DNA of 63,948 bases. Origin: Candidatus Fermentithermobacillaceae bacterium. GTDB taxonomy: Bacteria > Bacillota > Sulfobacillia > Fermentithermobacillales > Fermentithermobacillaceae. How positions within the stretch are numbered: the stretch's first letter is position 1; every line of letters starts with the position of its first letter. A model generated the notes under the pieces. That model worked only from the letters and a program-made list of their open reading frames with translations, searched no databases and had not been told where the DNA came from. The DNA lies in contig DULO01000099.1 in NCBI GenBank assembly GCA_012840345.1, positions 1 to 63,948 on the forward strand. The letters are read 5' to 3'. The position numbers were made by a program, and so were the translations under genes. Of the stretch, positions 1 to 8,322 are shown piece after piece.

Positions 1-372
1 CTTTCCAAGAGCTTCTGCGACATTGGGTAGGGCGTAACAGCTGAGATCCTGACCACGCAGACCAACTCCGCTAAGATTCGCTACGTGGGCCGCACACAAC
101 TCAACTTTTGCCTCCGCCGCTTCGCCTCCACTGTTCTACGCCTACCGGCAAATTCCTTCAGAACTTTGTACGCAATCGCACAATTTGTGAACACCCGCAA
201 GACAGTGGCATCAGACGAGCCGCGGGTCCAATCGGGGCTACTCAGTGGTAATCTCCTTTCCACTCCTCCCGCGCAGTAGTAAAAATCTAGCCACGGGCAC
301 AACCCGGTGCCTGTCACTCTCCTAGTCCCCCATCACTTGACTCCTCAATCGCTGCCAATCGCTCGTAAATGG
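1..372. other. Intergenic or remnant DNA, no gene recognised
   Basis: About 370 bases before the blaI promoter. Short open frames on both strands (78 codons on minus, 64 codons on plus) overlap each other, have no convincing ribosome binding site and give proteins I do not recognise. They could be chance frames or the decayed end of a gene beyond the window. No RNA gene or repeat was seen here. Confidence 0.5.
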
Positions 373-416
373 TTGACACTTGTCACCCTCGGTGATATGT
401 TGAGGTTACACTTGTA
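373..416 (+). promoter_or_regulatory. blaI-M56 promoter with two BlaI-like operators
   Basis: A sigma-A type promoter reads TTGACA (373-378), a 17-base spacer, then TATGTT (396-401). Two near-identical palindromes overlie it: GACACTTGTC (375-384, overlapping the -35) and TACACTTGTA (407-416, just after the -10). Their centres are 32 bp apart, about three helical turns. BlaI/MecI repressors bind TACA-N-TGTA dyads, so this is what an autoregulated blaI promoter should look like. The binding itself is inferred. Confidence 0.7.
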
Positions 417-443
417 GCCCAAAGTGAAGGCGAGGTGAACGCG

Positions 444-830
444 ATGCCACGGGAAAAGGAGATAAGCATACCCAACAGCGAGTGGATGATCATGGAGCTC
501 CTTTGGGATGAGGCCCCGCTGACGGTGACCCAAATCGCCAGAGCAATGGAAGAAAAGACCGGCTGGACGAAGAGCACCACAAAAACCCTCATCAACCGTA
601 TGGCGGCGAAGGGGCTCTTGCGCCTCCAAGAAGGCGAGAAAGCTCGGGAGTATTACCCGGCCATTCCGCGGTCGGAAGCGGTCCTGGCTGAAACCGAGAG
701 CCTCCTCGCACGTCTCTATAATGGAAGTCTCGGTTTGATGGTGCATACGCTTGTTGACCAAAAAAGCCTTTCACGGCGGGAGATCGAAGAGTTGCGGGCC
801 ATCTTGGACAAGATGGAAGGAGTGGAGTAA
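444..830 (+). CDS. blaI: BlaI/MecI/CopY-family winged-helix repressor
   Basis: A 128-residue repressor of the Penicillinase_R family. The N-terminal winged helix (SEWMIMELLW, then VTQIARAMEE and STTKTLINRM) and the C-terminal dimerisation helices are both visible, and the length is normal for the family. NGSLG at about residues 90-100 corresponds to the linker region where BlaI is cut when the partner protease is activated. I prefer the ATG at 444, which has GAGGTG seven bases upstream, over an in-frame GTG at 435. The stop codon directly abuts the ATG of the M56 protease gene, so the two are translationally coupled. It should repress its own promoter through the two palindromes at 375-416 and be relieved by the downstream membrane protease. 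Confidence 0.9.
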   Translation: MPREKEISIPNSEWMIMELLWDEAPLTVTQIARAMEEKTGWTKSTTKTLINRMAAKGLLRLQEGEKAREYYPAIPRSEAVLAETESLLARLYNGSLGLMVHTLVDQKSLSRREIEELRAILDKMEGVE

Positions 831-3800
831 ATGCTTTCTACCACTATCGCTTCCTCTGTGCTGATTGCGTCTATAGCCTTGGTTCGCCGTTTGCTTAGGG
901 GCAAACTTGATCTGCGTCTACAGTATGTTCTCTGGCTGTTGGTGGCGGCGAGACTTCTCCTCCCATTGCCTCCTGTTCAAAGCCCGGTAAGCGTCTTGAA
1001 CGTGCTTGACGCGGGGGTATCCATCCTTTCCACGGAGAAGCCGGTACCGGCGCAGCAGTCGACCCCTCCCGACGGGAGCGTCCCCACGATCCCGGAAGGC
1101 TCGGAAGGTCCGGGAAGCCCGGGAGACCCCGAACATCCAGAAGGCCCGGGCGACGGGAAGCTGTCCAACCCCACTCCGCCGGGACAAACGCCACTCTCCC
1201 CCTTCGGCGCCAATTTGAGTGACGGGGCGACGAATGAACTACCGAGTGAACCAGCAAGCGAGCGAGCAAAAGCGCTACGTGCCGTATGGCTTGCCGGTGC
1301 CGTCCTCACCGGACTTTGGTTTCTGGCGCAAAACCTGTGGTTCCACCTTCAGTTACGTAAAACGCGGGAACGGGCGACAATGCCCGACTGCCGCTTGCCC
1401 GTGTATATATCCTGTCACGTCAAAACACCTTGTCTTTTTGGTTTGAGCCCGGCGATTTACCTGTCCCCTAATTGCTTGGACAAGAACGACAAGAACGTCT
1501 TGAGGTACATCTTGGCTCACGAAGAGACTCACTACAGACACGGTGACCATCTTTGGGCCTACCTTCGCTGCCTCTGCCTGGCCCTTCACTGGCATAACCC
1601 TTTTGTCTGGTGGGCGGGGACGCTTTCTCGAAACGATTGCGAAATGGCCTGCGACCAATCCACCTTGGCGCGCCTCGGTGAAGAACACCGGAGAACCTAC
1701 GGCCACACCTTGATCGACATGATCCAGCCGCCAAAGCCGTCCGATCTTCTATCGAGCGCCACCACGATGTCCGCCGGCATGTCCGGCATTAAAGAACGGA
1801 TAACGATGATCGCGAAAAAGCCGAAGATGCTCTGGTCCACGTTAGTCCTGGTAATCCTTTTCCTGGCTTTGGCCGTTAGTTGCACTTTCACGGCACCGAC
1901 CGGTGAGGAAGCCGGCCCGCCGGTTGCGTCCGGCGAAGAGAGTCCAACGGACGGGACTCAGGACGAGCCGCCCCTACCGCCGGAAAACCTTTTTGATCCA
2001 CGCGCGGTCAGCGTAGGTGACTCAATTGTAGGGCTTACTATCACTGACATCCCCGACATTAGAGAATATGGTTGGCTGGAAAGCGACTTCCCCGCAGCCA
2101 TCGTGAAGTTTAAAGGTGAGGTGACCCTCACCGGCCGGTATTTCTGCGAATCAGTTGAGGAGCAAAGAATATCAGGCCACGTTACGGGCCATCCGGTCCC
2201 GCACTTTTTCGTCGACGAAGAGTCTTCGGCAAGGCTCCCGCGGATCGATGGCGACATGCGCGCGGTCGGCTTCACCATAACCAACTACGAGGATGCTCTA
2301 GAGTTCTTGGGGCCTCCGGGCTATGACGTGCAGGCCACCATCGTCATCGACGACTACGTGATACGACGCCACAACTCAAGCGAAGGCGGAAACCGCGCGC
2401 GGCTCGTGAGGGTCGTCGAAAAGCACGGGATTCCCAGAGCCTCCCACCCGTTTGCCATCTACTTGCCGGATTCCCGGGGCATCATCAAAATCGGTCCCAT
2501 GTTAGGGGACTTCCCGTTCGGTTGCGACCTCGTTGAGAACAGCAGGAAGACATATCCCGCCGAAGGAAACCTCCCGTCGTGGGTAGTAACAGTGGTTGAG
2601 AGCGATGGGCTGCAAGTGATCTACGAGAGCAACGGTGACCCTAGACTTGTTAAGACCCTTCGCGCGAACAAACAGGGTTGCGCCGCGGGAGATGTGGCAA
2701 TCGGAGACCCGGAAGCCTCCCTTTTGAACCTCTGGCCCGGCAAACTCAAGAGGATGGATAGGATTAGCCCCGACGACGAGACTTGGTTTGGCGCCGACTA
2801 TGATTACGCCTATTGCTACGTTGAGGGCGAGAACACGCAAAGCCCCAGAAGCCTGGTGTACATCGTCAAGGATGGTTTAGTCTCCGGCATCAAGGTTTTG
2901 GACGGTTTGGAAGGCGCTGTCGACCCGGCCGGATCAGGCAGCGAGACCAACTCTCCTCAGAACAGCCGGTTTTCCGTGTCTACCGGGAATATCCACGACT
3001 ACATGCCCCGTCTCTTGGCGGGAGAAGACGTGAGCGACTACGAGCTTCTCCCCTGTCTTGAGAACTTCACTATCGCCACCTGGTCTGAGTTGCACGAGGC
3101 TTACGACAAACTCAACCCCGAGTTACCGGGAGGCCACTGGTTCAACGCGCTGTTCACCGCTCTGGAAGACGCGGCCGTGAGCCCCTATCCAGAAGACAGC
3201 GAAGACCAGGCTCTACGCAATTATTACATCGGGAAAGCACTTCTGGCGTCAGATGGCGCCTTTAGCGAGGGCCTGGCGCCGATGCTGGTGGACCAGTGGA
3301 ACGCGAACCCTGTACTGTATAGCTCCTCTTTGAACCGGTTTTTCTCGCCTGAGGAAGCCGAACTCCTGCGTCATTCCATCGCCCTTACCATAAGGTATTG
3401 GCAAGACGTTAGGAACCCTGACAACAGTCAGTTCGGCATAGTAAAACCCATCGAGGAAAACCGCGCGTATCCCGGCGGCCTATACCTTGTCACATATCCT
3501 GTGGATTTCCCCTTCTGCTTCGATCTCTCTGAGAGAAGCCGGGAAACGTACCGGGCCGAGAGCTTCGGGCAAGTCACGGTAGTAGAATCCGATGACTTTC
3601 AGGTGACTTACCTGAATCCTGCCGACGGGGTGTATAGGATCATAACCCTTCGAGCCAAAGACCAGCCCTACCGGGCGGCGGGCGTCGCAATCGGCGACAC
3701 GGAAGAGTCTCTCTTGGAACGTTTTGGGCCCGAGAAGCTCCGGAAAGTGGCCGGGATCAGCTACGATGACGAGGCTTGGTTTGGCGGCGAATATGACCAC

Positions 3801-3911
3801 GCTTACGCGTATACGCCGAAAGATAGCACAAGAAGTGTGGTCTACATTGTTGCGAAGGGGCTGGTTGCCGGTATAGAGGTCATCGACGGCTTGGATGGAC
3901 CCATGTACTAG
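831..3911 (+). CDS. BlaR1-like M56 membrane metalloprotease with large duplicated ectodomain
   Basis: 1026 residues, far longer than BlaR1/MecR1 (about 600). Membrane helices lie near residues 1-20, 30-47, 150-170 and 334-350. A Pro/Gly/Glu-rich loop (about 70-130) separates the second and third. The M56 active site is intact: H230-E-E-T-H234 with E271 (CEMACD) as the likely third zinc ligand. After the last helix, which ends in a lipobox-like LAVSC (Cys351), come about 670 extracytoplasmic residues. They contain two homologous segments (about 560-694 and 892-1026), each with DFPF, VAIGD, a WFG (D/G)xYDxAY motif and VYIV near the end. I see no SxxK/SxN/KTG penicillin-binding triad, so the ligand is unlikely to be a beta-lactam. 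It probably cleaves BlaI, encoded just upstream, when its ectodomain senses an unknown signal. Confidence 0.8.
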   Translation: MLSTTIASSVLIASIALVRRLLRGKLDLRLQYVLWLLVAARLLLPLPPVQSPVSVLNVLDAGVSILSTEKPVPAQQSTPPDGSVPTIPEGSEGPGSPGDPEHPEGPGDGKLSNPTPPGQTPLSPFGANLSDGATNELPSEPASERAKALRAVWLAGAVLTGLWFLAQNLWFHLQLRKTRERATMPDCRLPVYISCHVKTPCLFGLSPAIYLSPNCLDKNDKNVLRYILAHEETHYRHGDHLWAYLRCLCLALHWHNPFVWWAGTLSRNDCEMACDQSTLARLGEEHRRTYGHTLIDMIQPPKPSDLLSSATTMSAGMSGIKERITMIAKKPKMLWSTLVLVILFLALAVSCTFTAPTGEEAGPPVASGEESPTDGTQDEPPLPPENLFDPRAVSVGDSIVGLTITDIPDIREYGWLESDFPAAIVKFKGEVTLTGRYFCESVEEQRISGHVTGHPVPHFFVDEESSARLPRIDGDMRAVGFTITNYEDALEFLGPPGYDVQATIVIDDYVIRRHNSSEGGNRARLVRVVEKHGIPRASHPFAIYLPDSRGIIKIGPMLGDFPFGCDLVENSRKTYPAEGNLPSWVVTVVESDGLQVIYESNGDPRLVKTLRANKQGCAAGDVAIGDPEASLLNLWPGKLKRMDRISPDDETWFGADYDYAYCYVEGENTQSPRSLVYIVKDGLVSGIKVLDGLEGAVDPAGSGSETNSPQNSRFSVSTGNIHDYMPRLLAGEDVSDYELLPCLENFTIATWSELHEAYDKLNPELPGGHWFNALFTALEDAAVSPYPEDSEDQALRNYYIGKALLASDGAFSEGLAPMLVDQWNANPVLYSSSLNRFFSPEEAELLRHSIALTIRYWQDVRNPDNSQFGIVKPIEENRAYPGGLYLVTYPVDFPFCFDLSERSRETYRAESFGQVTVVESDDFQVTYLNPADGVYRIITLRAKDQPYRAAGVAIGDTEESLLERFGPEKLRKVAGISYDDEAWFGGEYDHAYAYTPKDSTRSVVYIVAKGLVAGIEVIDGLDGPMY

Positions 3912-3983
3912 CGTACTGAGGGCGGTCTTCGGCCATAGATAACGGGGCACAACGGAGCATGGTTTACCCGGGGGGAGAATCTC

Positions 3984-4107
3984 GACACTGGCGCAACTCA
4001 GTGTGGATTTTCTCCTCGCTCACCCCGAACAGCGTGGATAATATCGGCACTGACGCGACTCAGTGTGGACTTTCTCCTCGCTCCCCCGTACAGCGTGGAT
4101 AATATCG
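3984..4107. repeat. Two-copy tandem repeat of about 62 bp
   Basis: Copy 1 (3984-4046) and copy 2 (4047-4107) are head to tail and differ by a few substitutions and two bases. Each carries a small dyad (CACTG..CAGTG), then TTTCTCCTCGCTC, and ends in CAGCGTGGATAATATCG. The repeat lies between the 3' ends of the M56 gene (plus) and tadG (minus), in an otherwise featureless convergent gap. No function is evident. Confidence 0.8.
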
Positions 4108-4195
4108 GGGATCATGAGTGGATGTGGTTATTTCTGCCAGGCGGCTTAAGAAGGTGACTTCTAACTGTGAGCCCCGCGGCGGAGGAAAAGGGGCC

Positions 4196-4717
4196 TTACC
4201 ACTCGGTCCTCTCCACTACTGACGCCTCGGCCATTATCGAAAGCGGTATACCGTCAGCGAACGCGGGCATCCAGGCAAGGTATGTCGGCCATATCCTGCA
4301 GACCACCGTCAGGACGAGGTTCGGTTCGGGAGAATCAGGTGGGTTTGTGACGACTGCGTACACACCCTCCACATGAGCTAGACCGCCTAGATTCGCCAGG
4401 TTTTCCTCGGCGATAGCGATGGCGACCCTCCTGGCGCTAGCCTCATCGATCGCCACGATTCCTTCGGCTAAGAGTTCCCAATCCAACTCCTGCACTCCCG
4501 CTAAGGCTCCCAGGTCACACGCCGCCTGAACGAGCTTTCTCACACAAAACACCGTTCCCAAGTCACAGACTAGCCCAACTACTAGTACTGCCACAGGCAA
4601 GAAGAGGGCGACCAAGACCAAGACGCCGCCGCGCTCTCCTGGGGAGGATGTTCTAGATCTGGCGTCGGCACAGCCTACTTCACCGCCTCCTTGCGGGCTA
4701 CCTGGGCACGAATTCAC
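4196..4717 (-). CDS. tadG: TadG-like Tad-domain pseudopilin-associated protein
   Basis: 173 residues. A short basic and polar N-terminus is followed by one hydrophobic helix (about 30-52, VLVLVALFLPVAVLVVG) and a sequence ending in LVQAACDLGALAGVQEL, the typical start of Tad/TadG proteins. The remaining 110 residues form a small extracytoplasmic domain. It lacks the Glu+5 of a type III prepilin leader, so processing is doubtful. It overlaps the 3' end of tadE by 20 bases and is the last gene of the pilus operon. TadG-like proteins are minor components thought to anchor or assemble Flp pili. The start codon is uncertain, because a shorter start after residue 13 is possible. Confidence 0.75.
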   Translation of the reverse strand: MNSCPGSPQGGGEVGCADARSRTSSPGERGGVLVLVALFLPVAVLVVGLVCDLGTVFCVRKLVQAACDLGALAGVQELDWELLAEGIVAIDEASARRVAIAIAEENLANLGGLAHVEGVYAVVTNPPDSPEPNLVLTVVCRIWPTYLAWMPAFADGIPLSIMAEASVVERTEW

Positions 4718-5156
4718 TCCTCGTCACCGCCTTAGCCGTTAAGGTAATGGTATTTCCGATGACCGATGACACCACCGGACTAAGCACCTCGTGTTCGTAT
4801 TCGAGGGATACCCTAATGGTTGTCCCGTATATAGCTTGAGTGGGCGTTATCACGGCCTGAACCTTGTCCTTCTGGATCCCCGCCGACTCAAGAAGCTCGT
4901 CCAGACGCTCCAGCGCACCCGGGGTTTTCCCGCCCTGGACCGCGCAAACTCTCGCCACCTCACGCGCGGCCGAGGTCAGGACAAGTTTCTCGTTGAGTAA
5001 GATCCCTGTCTCCAGGAGGGAGAACAGAATAAGCACAAGGAGGAAAACAACCAGGCTAAACTCGGCCACAGCCTGTCCGGAGTCGTCCTTTACAGGTCTG
5101 CCGGCCCGCCTCGCGACCTGTGTAGCGGCCGCTACCAGTTGTCTTAGTTGCTTCAT
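4698..5156 (-). CDS. tadE: TadE-like pseudopilin
   Basis: 152 residues. A type III prepilin-like leader ends in SG, followed by QAVAEF with Glu and an aromatic residue at +5/+6, then a hydrophobic helix (VVFLLVLILFSLLETG). This is diagnostic of TadE pseudopilins. The C-terminal domain (about 60-152) is a mixed alpha/beta ectodomain. It is separated from flp by 154 bases that contain a strong hairpin (5210-5253), and overlaps tadG. A prepilin peptidase (TadV) must process it, but none is encoded in this window. Confidence 0.85.
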   Translation of the reverse strand: MKQLRQLVAAATQVARRAGRPVKDDSGQAVAEFSLVVFLLVLILFSLLETGILLNEKLVLTSAAREVARVCAVQGGKTPGALERLDELLESAGIQKDKVQAVITPTQAIYGTTIRVSLEYEHEVLSPVVSSVIGNTITLTAKAVTRSEFVPR

Positions 5157-5209
5157 GGCCCACTCCTTACTAATTACTCTCAGATGAACGCGCTTCTTCG
5201 TGTGGGGCC

Positions 5210-5253
5210 GGCGGGCTCACCGGGCCTTCGTCTAGAAATCCAGCAAGCCCGCC
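5210..5253 (-). promoter_or_regulatory. Inter-cistronic hairpin between flp and tadE
   Basis: GGCGGGCT at 5210-5217 pairs perfectly with AGCCCGCC at 5246-5253 across a 28-base loop. A second imperfect GGCCGG/CCGGGCC pairing lies inside. There is no U-tract. In the minus-strand transcript it would sit directly after the pilin gene and could stabilise the upstream mRNA or attenuate tadE-tadG, matching the need for more major pilin than pseudopilin. The pairing is visible; the role is inferred. Confidence 0.45.
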
Positions 5254-5310
5254 AGTTTCGAACACCTATAATTCCGATGCCTAGAGACCAAAGGAAGGCG
5301 TAAAGGGGAC

Positions 5311-5532
5311 CTAAGGGGTTGTTGCTCCGTTGAGGCTGCCTATGACGTCCGTTATTTTGTCCTTTAGGGTGGTTCCCAGGGATGTCAAGACCCCAATGAC
5401 AGCCACGGTCACTAGAGCAAGCACAAGGGCGTATTCAGAGACCGTGGTCCCCGCCGGATCCTTGAGGGCGCTTCTTACGCGTTCCACGAGATTCCTGTAC
5501 GCCAGTTGCCCTTTGACCCACAACTTGAGCAT
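5311..5532 (-). CDS. flp: Flp/Fap-type IVb major pilin
   Basis: 73 residues, the normal size of a Flp pilin. A 29-residue leader ends in Ala-Gly, followed by TTVSEY with Glu+5 and Tyr+6, then the hydrophobic alpha-1 helix (ALVLALVTVAVIGVLTSLG) and a short soluble tail ending in GSLNGATTP. The mature pilin would be about 45 residues. It is flanked by tadC upstream (13 bases) and tadE downstream. It is expected to be the main structural subunit of the adhesive pilus after cleavage by an unlinked TadV peptidase. The ribosome binding site is a clear AGGAGG (minus strand, near 5540). Confidence 0.92.
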   Translation of the reverse strand: MLKLWVKGQLAYRNLVERVRSALKDPAGTTVSEYALVLALVTVAVIGVLTSLGTTLKDKITDVIGSLNGATTP

Positions 5533-5545
5533 CTGTTCACCTCCT

Positions 5546-6292
5546 TTACCATCTGCTTTTGAGGAAGATCAAGAGATGAGGGACAATGGCCACTATCAGC
5601 ACCGGGGGCAGCAGGAACAGCACTGTTACCACGGACAGCTTGACGGGCAAGGCATTGAACCGCTGTTCCATCTCGTGCCGCTCTTCGTCGTCGGCTTCTT
5701 GGGACAAAGCCGCCAGCACGGTGGATACGGGCGTGCCTAATACCTCCGCTTGGAGAAGCATCGACCTCAACCTTCGTGCTTCCGAGATCCCGTCTTTCTC
5801 CATAGCCTTGAGCGCTTGGCTTAAGGACATTCCCCCGGCGACCCTGAGGCTCACCTTGTCCATTTCCTGCCTCAAGGCCCCCGATGTTCTCCGGCACGCT
5901 GCCTGAAAAGCCGTCCGCAAGTCAAGTCCGGAAGCGGATGCCGTAGCCATCGCGTCAAGCATGAGAGGCCATTGTGCCTTGATCTCCTCAATCCATCTCC
6001 GCTTTCTCGCCTTTTCTCTCCAAGACAACCAGTAGGAAACACACGCGACCAAGTAGGCAAAGACTACCAACGGACCGGCTAGCCCCAACGTCCGAAAGGT
6101 TACTCCTATCGCCAGGGCGATCCACGGCACGAATCCGCGAAATCGGGAAATCCGGGGGCTCTCCGGATAGTCTTCTGGGGAGCGCCTAGGAACCAATCTG
6201 AAGTCCCTTTTCCCGGCCCACCAGTAGCCTGCCAGGGCCATGGACACTGCGAACAAGGCGGACGGCAGGACAGGGTCATTCACTGCCAGCAC
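5546..6292 (-). CDS. tadC: Tad pilus inner-membrane platform protein TadC
   Basis: 248 residues with a T2SSF domain (about 85-215) and membrane helices near residues 8-22, 50-85 and 220-242. Features typical of TadC are LDAMATASASGLDLRTAFQ and the EAEVLG-like segment LLQAEVLGTPVSTVL. With TadB it forms the membrane platform on which the TadA ATPase acts to extrude Flp subunits. The gene starts immediately after tadB (no intergenic bases) and precedes flp. Confidence 0.88.
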   Translation of the reverse strand: MLAVNDPVLPSALFAVSMALAGYWWAGKRDFRLVPRRSPEDYPESPRISRFRGFVPWIALAIGVTFRTLGLAGPLVVFAYLVACVSYWLSWREKARKRRWIEEIKAQWPLMLDAMATASASGLDLRTAFQAACRRTSGALRQEMDKVSLRVAGGMSLSQALKAMEKDGISEARRLRSMLLQAEVLGTPVSTVLAALSQEADDEERHEMEQRFNALPVKLSVVTVLFLLPPVLIVAIVPHLLIFLKSRW

Positions 6293-7018
6293 CTACCTTC
6301 GGCTGCCGCGAGACACGCCTGAAATGAGCCTTTGAACGGCGAAAACGCCGCATGCCCACAGGCCAAGAGCGACAAGGAACAACAAGCGCCCTTGGGGATC
6401 GCCGATAAGGGCCCTGCCGACGCGAGGATCGTTTCTTACCGTGAAGAATCCGATCCCCCAGGGGAGAAACGTGAGCAGTAACGCGGTAAGCCGGGCTTCG
6501 ACGAGCTTGGCCCTCACTTCGCCTCTTCTGGTCCTTTGCTTTCGAAGCTCTTCCGCGCACCGGCACAACAGGGCCGGCAGGTCGCCTCCGTTGACGAGTC
6601 CAAGTTCCAACACCCCGGACAGGTGAGCGAACTCGCGGCTCCTTTGAGACGCCGCGTTCAACGCGGTAAGAACAGGCACGCCCGCCTCGTACTCATGGAA
6701 GGCTCTCTTTAGGAGCCGGTAAGGCGGCTCGGTGCCCTCGTCGGCGACGGCTTTCAACGCCTGGGCGAGGGTCTCGCCCGCACGGATGTGGCAAGCCAAA
6801 GAAAACGCGATCTCTTCCCAAATAGCTAGGTCGTTCGAGGACTCTCGCAGCCTTTCCACGGAGGTTTCGAGCCTTTTCAAGAGCCACGACCGCCGCCGGG
6901 GCAGGTATTCGGCCAAGGCCGTGGTACCCCACGACCATCCGCGTGCGGTGTACCCTATGTCCAAGACAGTAAGGGCCACCGCCGTTCCTGCGCACAAGGC
7001 GCATAAAGCTTGCGTCAC
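6293..7018 (-). CDS. tadB: Tad pilus inner-membrane platform protein TadB
   Basis: 241 residues with a T2SSF domain (about 65-190) and terminal hydrophobic helices. AFSLACHIRAGETLAQAL and SGVLELGLVNGGDLPALL match the paired GEF repeats of TadB. It begins with GTG inside a 4-base overlap with the end of tadA and ends flush against tadC, so the three are translationally coupled. It is shorter than many TadB proteins (about 300), apparently missing one N-terminal helix. Confidence 0.87.
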   Translation of the reverse strand: MTQALCALCAGTAVALTVLDIGYTARGWSWGTTALAEYLPRRRSWLLKRLETSVERLRESSNDLAIWEEIAFSLACHIRAGETLAQALKAVADEGTEPPYRLLKRAFHEYEAGVPVLTALNAASQRSREFAHLSGVLELGLVNGGDLPALLCRCAEELRKQRTRRGEVRAKLVEARLTALLLTFLPWGIGFFTVRNDPRVGRALIGDPQGRLLFLVALGLWACGVFAVQRLISGVSRGSRR

Positions 7019-8322
7019 CTGCCCTTCGCCTCCCCAAAAAGGGCGTCTGAAAGCCTCTCAGCTCTCTCCTGCCCTACCTTTGACAGAAACCACCCGGGCA
7101 GCTCCTGAACCACGATTCCTTCCTCGTGGACGTAGACTCTCGCCACCTGGATACACGCCTCGTCGAGGCCAACAATGGCTACTTCCGAGACCACTCTCGC
7201 TCCGCCCGGATGCTTCCTCATGTGGACGATCAAGTCAAGGGCCGAGCCTATCCAGGATTCCAGCACGTTCAGCGGCACTGACTCCTCGGACATGAGCGCC
7301 ATGCCGGTAAGCCTCGCTATGCAGTCCTTGGAGGAGTTGGCGTGTACCGTGGAAAGGCACCCTTCGTGCCCCGTGTTCATGGCCGTGATAAGGTCGAAAG
7401 TCTCTTTGCCCCTGCACTCTCCAATGACGATGCGGTCAGGGCGCATGCGCAGCGCGTTTCTGAGAAGGTCTCTCACAGTGACAAGGCCTTTGCCCTCAAC
7501 ATTCTCGGGACGGGTCTCTAGGTGAACCACGTGGTGGCCCACTACCCTGATTTCTGAAGAGTCCTCGATGACTATGATCCGTTCGTCTTGCCCAAACGAG
7601 TTGGCCAGCACGTTTAAGGTGGTGGTCTTACCGCTGCCGCTTCCCCCGGAAATCACGATGTCCAGCTTGCAGGCGACACATTCTTGAAGGAACGAGGCCA
7701 TAAAGGCGGGAAGGGTCCCTACGGAAACCAGTTCCTTGAGGTGCGAGTACCTTTCAGGGAACCTCCTGATCGTCAGCACCGGACCGTTCAAAGACAGAGG
7801 GGGAACGACCGCGTTCACGCGGGAACCGTCGGGGAGCCTCGCGTCCACGTACGGGGAAGACTTGTCCACGCGCCTTCCGACGCTGCCCACCACCCTGTTG
7901 ATTATGTCAAGGACGTGGGCGTCGCTCGAGAAGCGGACGTCGGTCTTTTCCAGTACGCCGTTTCGCTCGACAAAAACCTCATGGGGCCCGTTGACCATTA
8001 TCTCGGTGACCGCGGGATCATCGAGAAACTCGTCGATGGGGCCCAATCCGCACAGCTCCTGCACAATTCGCTCCGCCAGGTCGCGCCTGGTCAACCGGCC
8101 CACATAGAGGTCACATGACACTATGAGTTCGGATACCAGCGACACCATCTCGCTCCGCTTTTCCCGGGACATCCTGGCCGCCATCACCAGTTCGGCGTGG
8201 GTTTCCAACACCTTCTCGCGGATGGCTTCCGTGACGTCCTCAACGGACCTGTCTCTCAATTCCGGTGCCACGCGGGAAGCCCGGTACGGCTCCAGTTCCA
8301 GTTTCTTGAGAATGCTCACCAA
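7015..8322 (-). CDS. tadA: Tad/CpaF secretion ATPase
   Basis: 435-residue GSPII_E/VirB11 hexameric ATPase that powers Flp pilus assembly. An N-terminal helical domain precedes the motor. Walker A GGSGSGKTTT, an Asp box (IVIEDSSEI), Walker B (IVIGECRGKETFDL) and the His box (MNTGHEGCLSTVHANS) are all present. The start is TTG at 8322 or GTG at 8319, both behind GGGGAGG. It overlaps the end of tadZ by seven bases and the start of tadB by four. Confidence 0.93.
   Translation of the reverse strand: MVSILKKLELEPYRASRVAPELRDRSVEDVTEAIREKVLETHAELVMAARMSREKRSEMVSLVSELIVSCDLYVGRLTRRDLAERIVQELCGLGPIDEFLDDPAVTEIMVNGPHEVFVERNGVLEKTDVRFSSDAHVLDIINRVVGSVGRRVDKSSPYVDARLPDGSRVNAVVPPLSLNGPVLTIRRFPERYSHLKELVSVGTLPAFMASFLQECVACKLDIVISGGSGSGKTTTLNVLANSFGQDERIIVIEDSSEIRVVGHHVVHLETRPENVEGKGLVTVRDLLRNALRMRPDRIVIGECRGKETFDLITAMNTGHEGCLSTVHANSSKDCIARLTGMALMSEESVPLNVLESWIGSALDLIVHMRKHPGGARVVSEVAIVGLDEACIQVARVYVHEEGIVVQELPGWFLSKVGQERAERLSDALFGEAKGR

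Noticed and set aside
81-317. Overlapping short frames on both strands at the window start
   Set aside because: No ribosome binding site, no recognisable domain, and they overlap each other. A decayed transposase was considered, but no motif supports it.
831-3911. Beta-lactam sensor-transducer BlaR1/MecR1
   Set aside because: The M56 core fits, but the C-terminus has no SxxK, SxN or KTG penicillin-binding motifs and is a duplicated unrelated domain.
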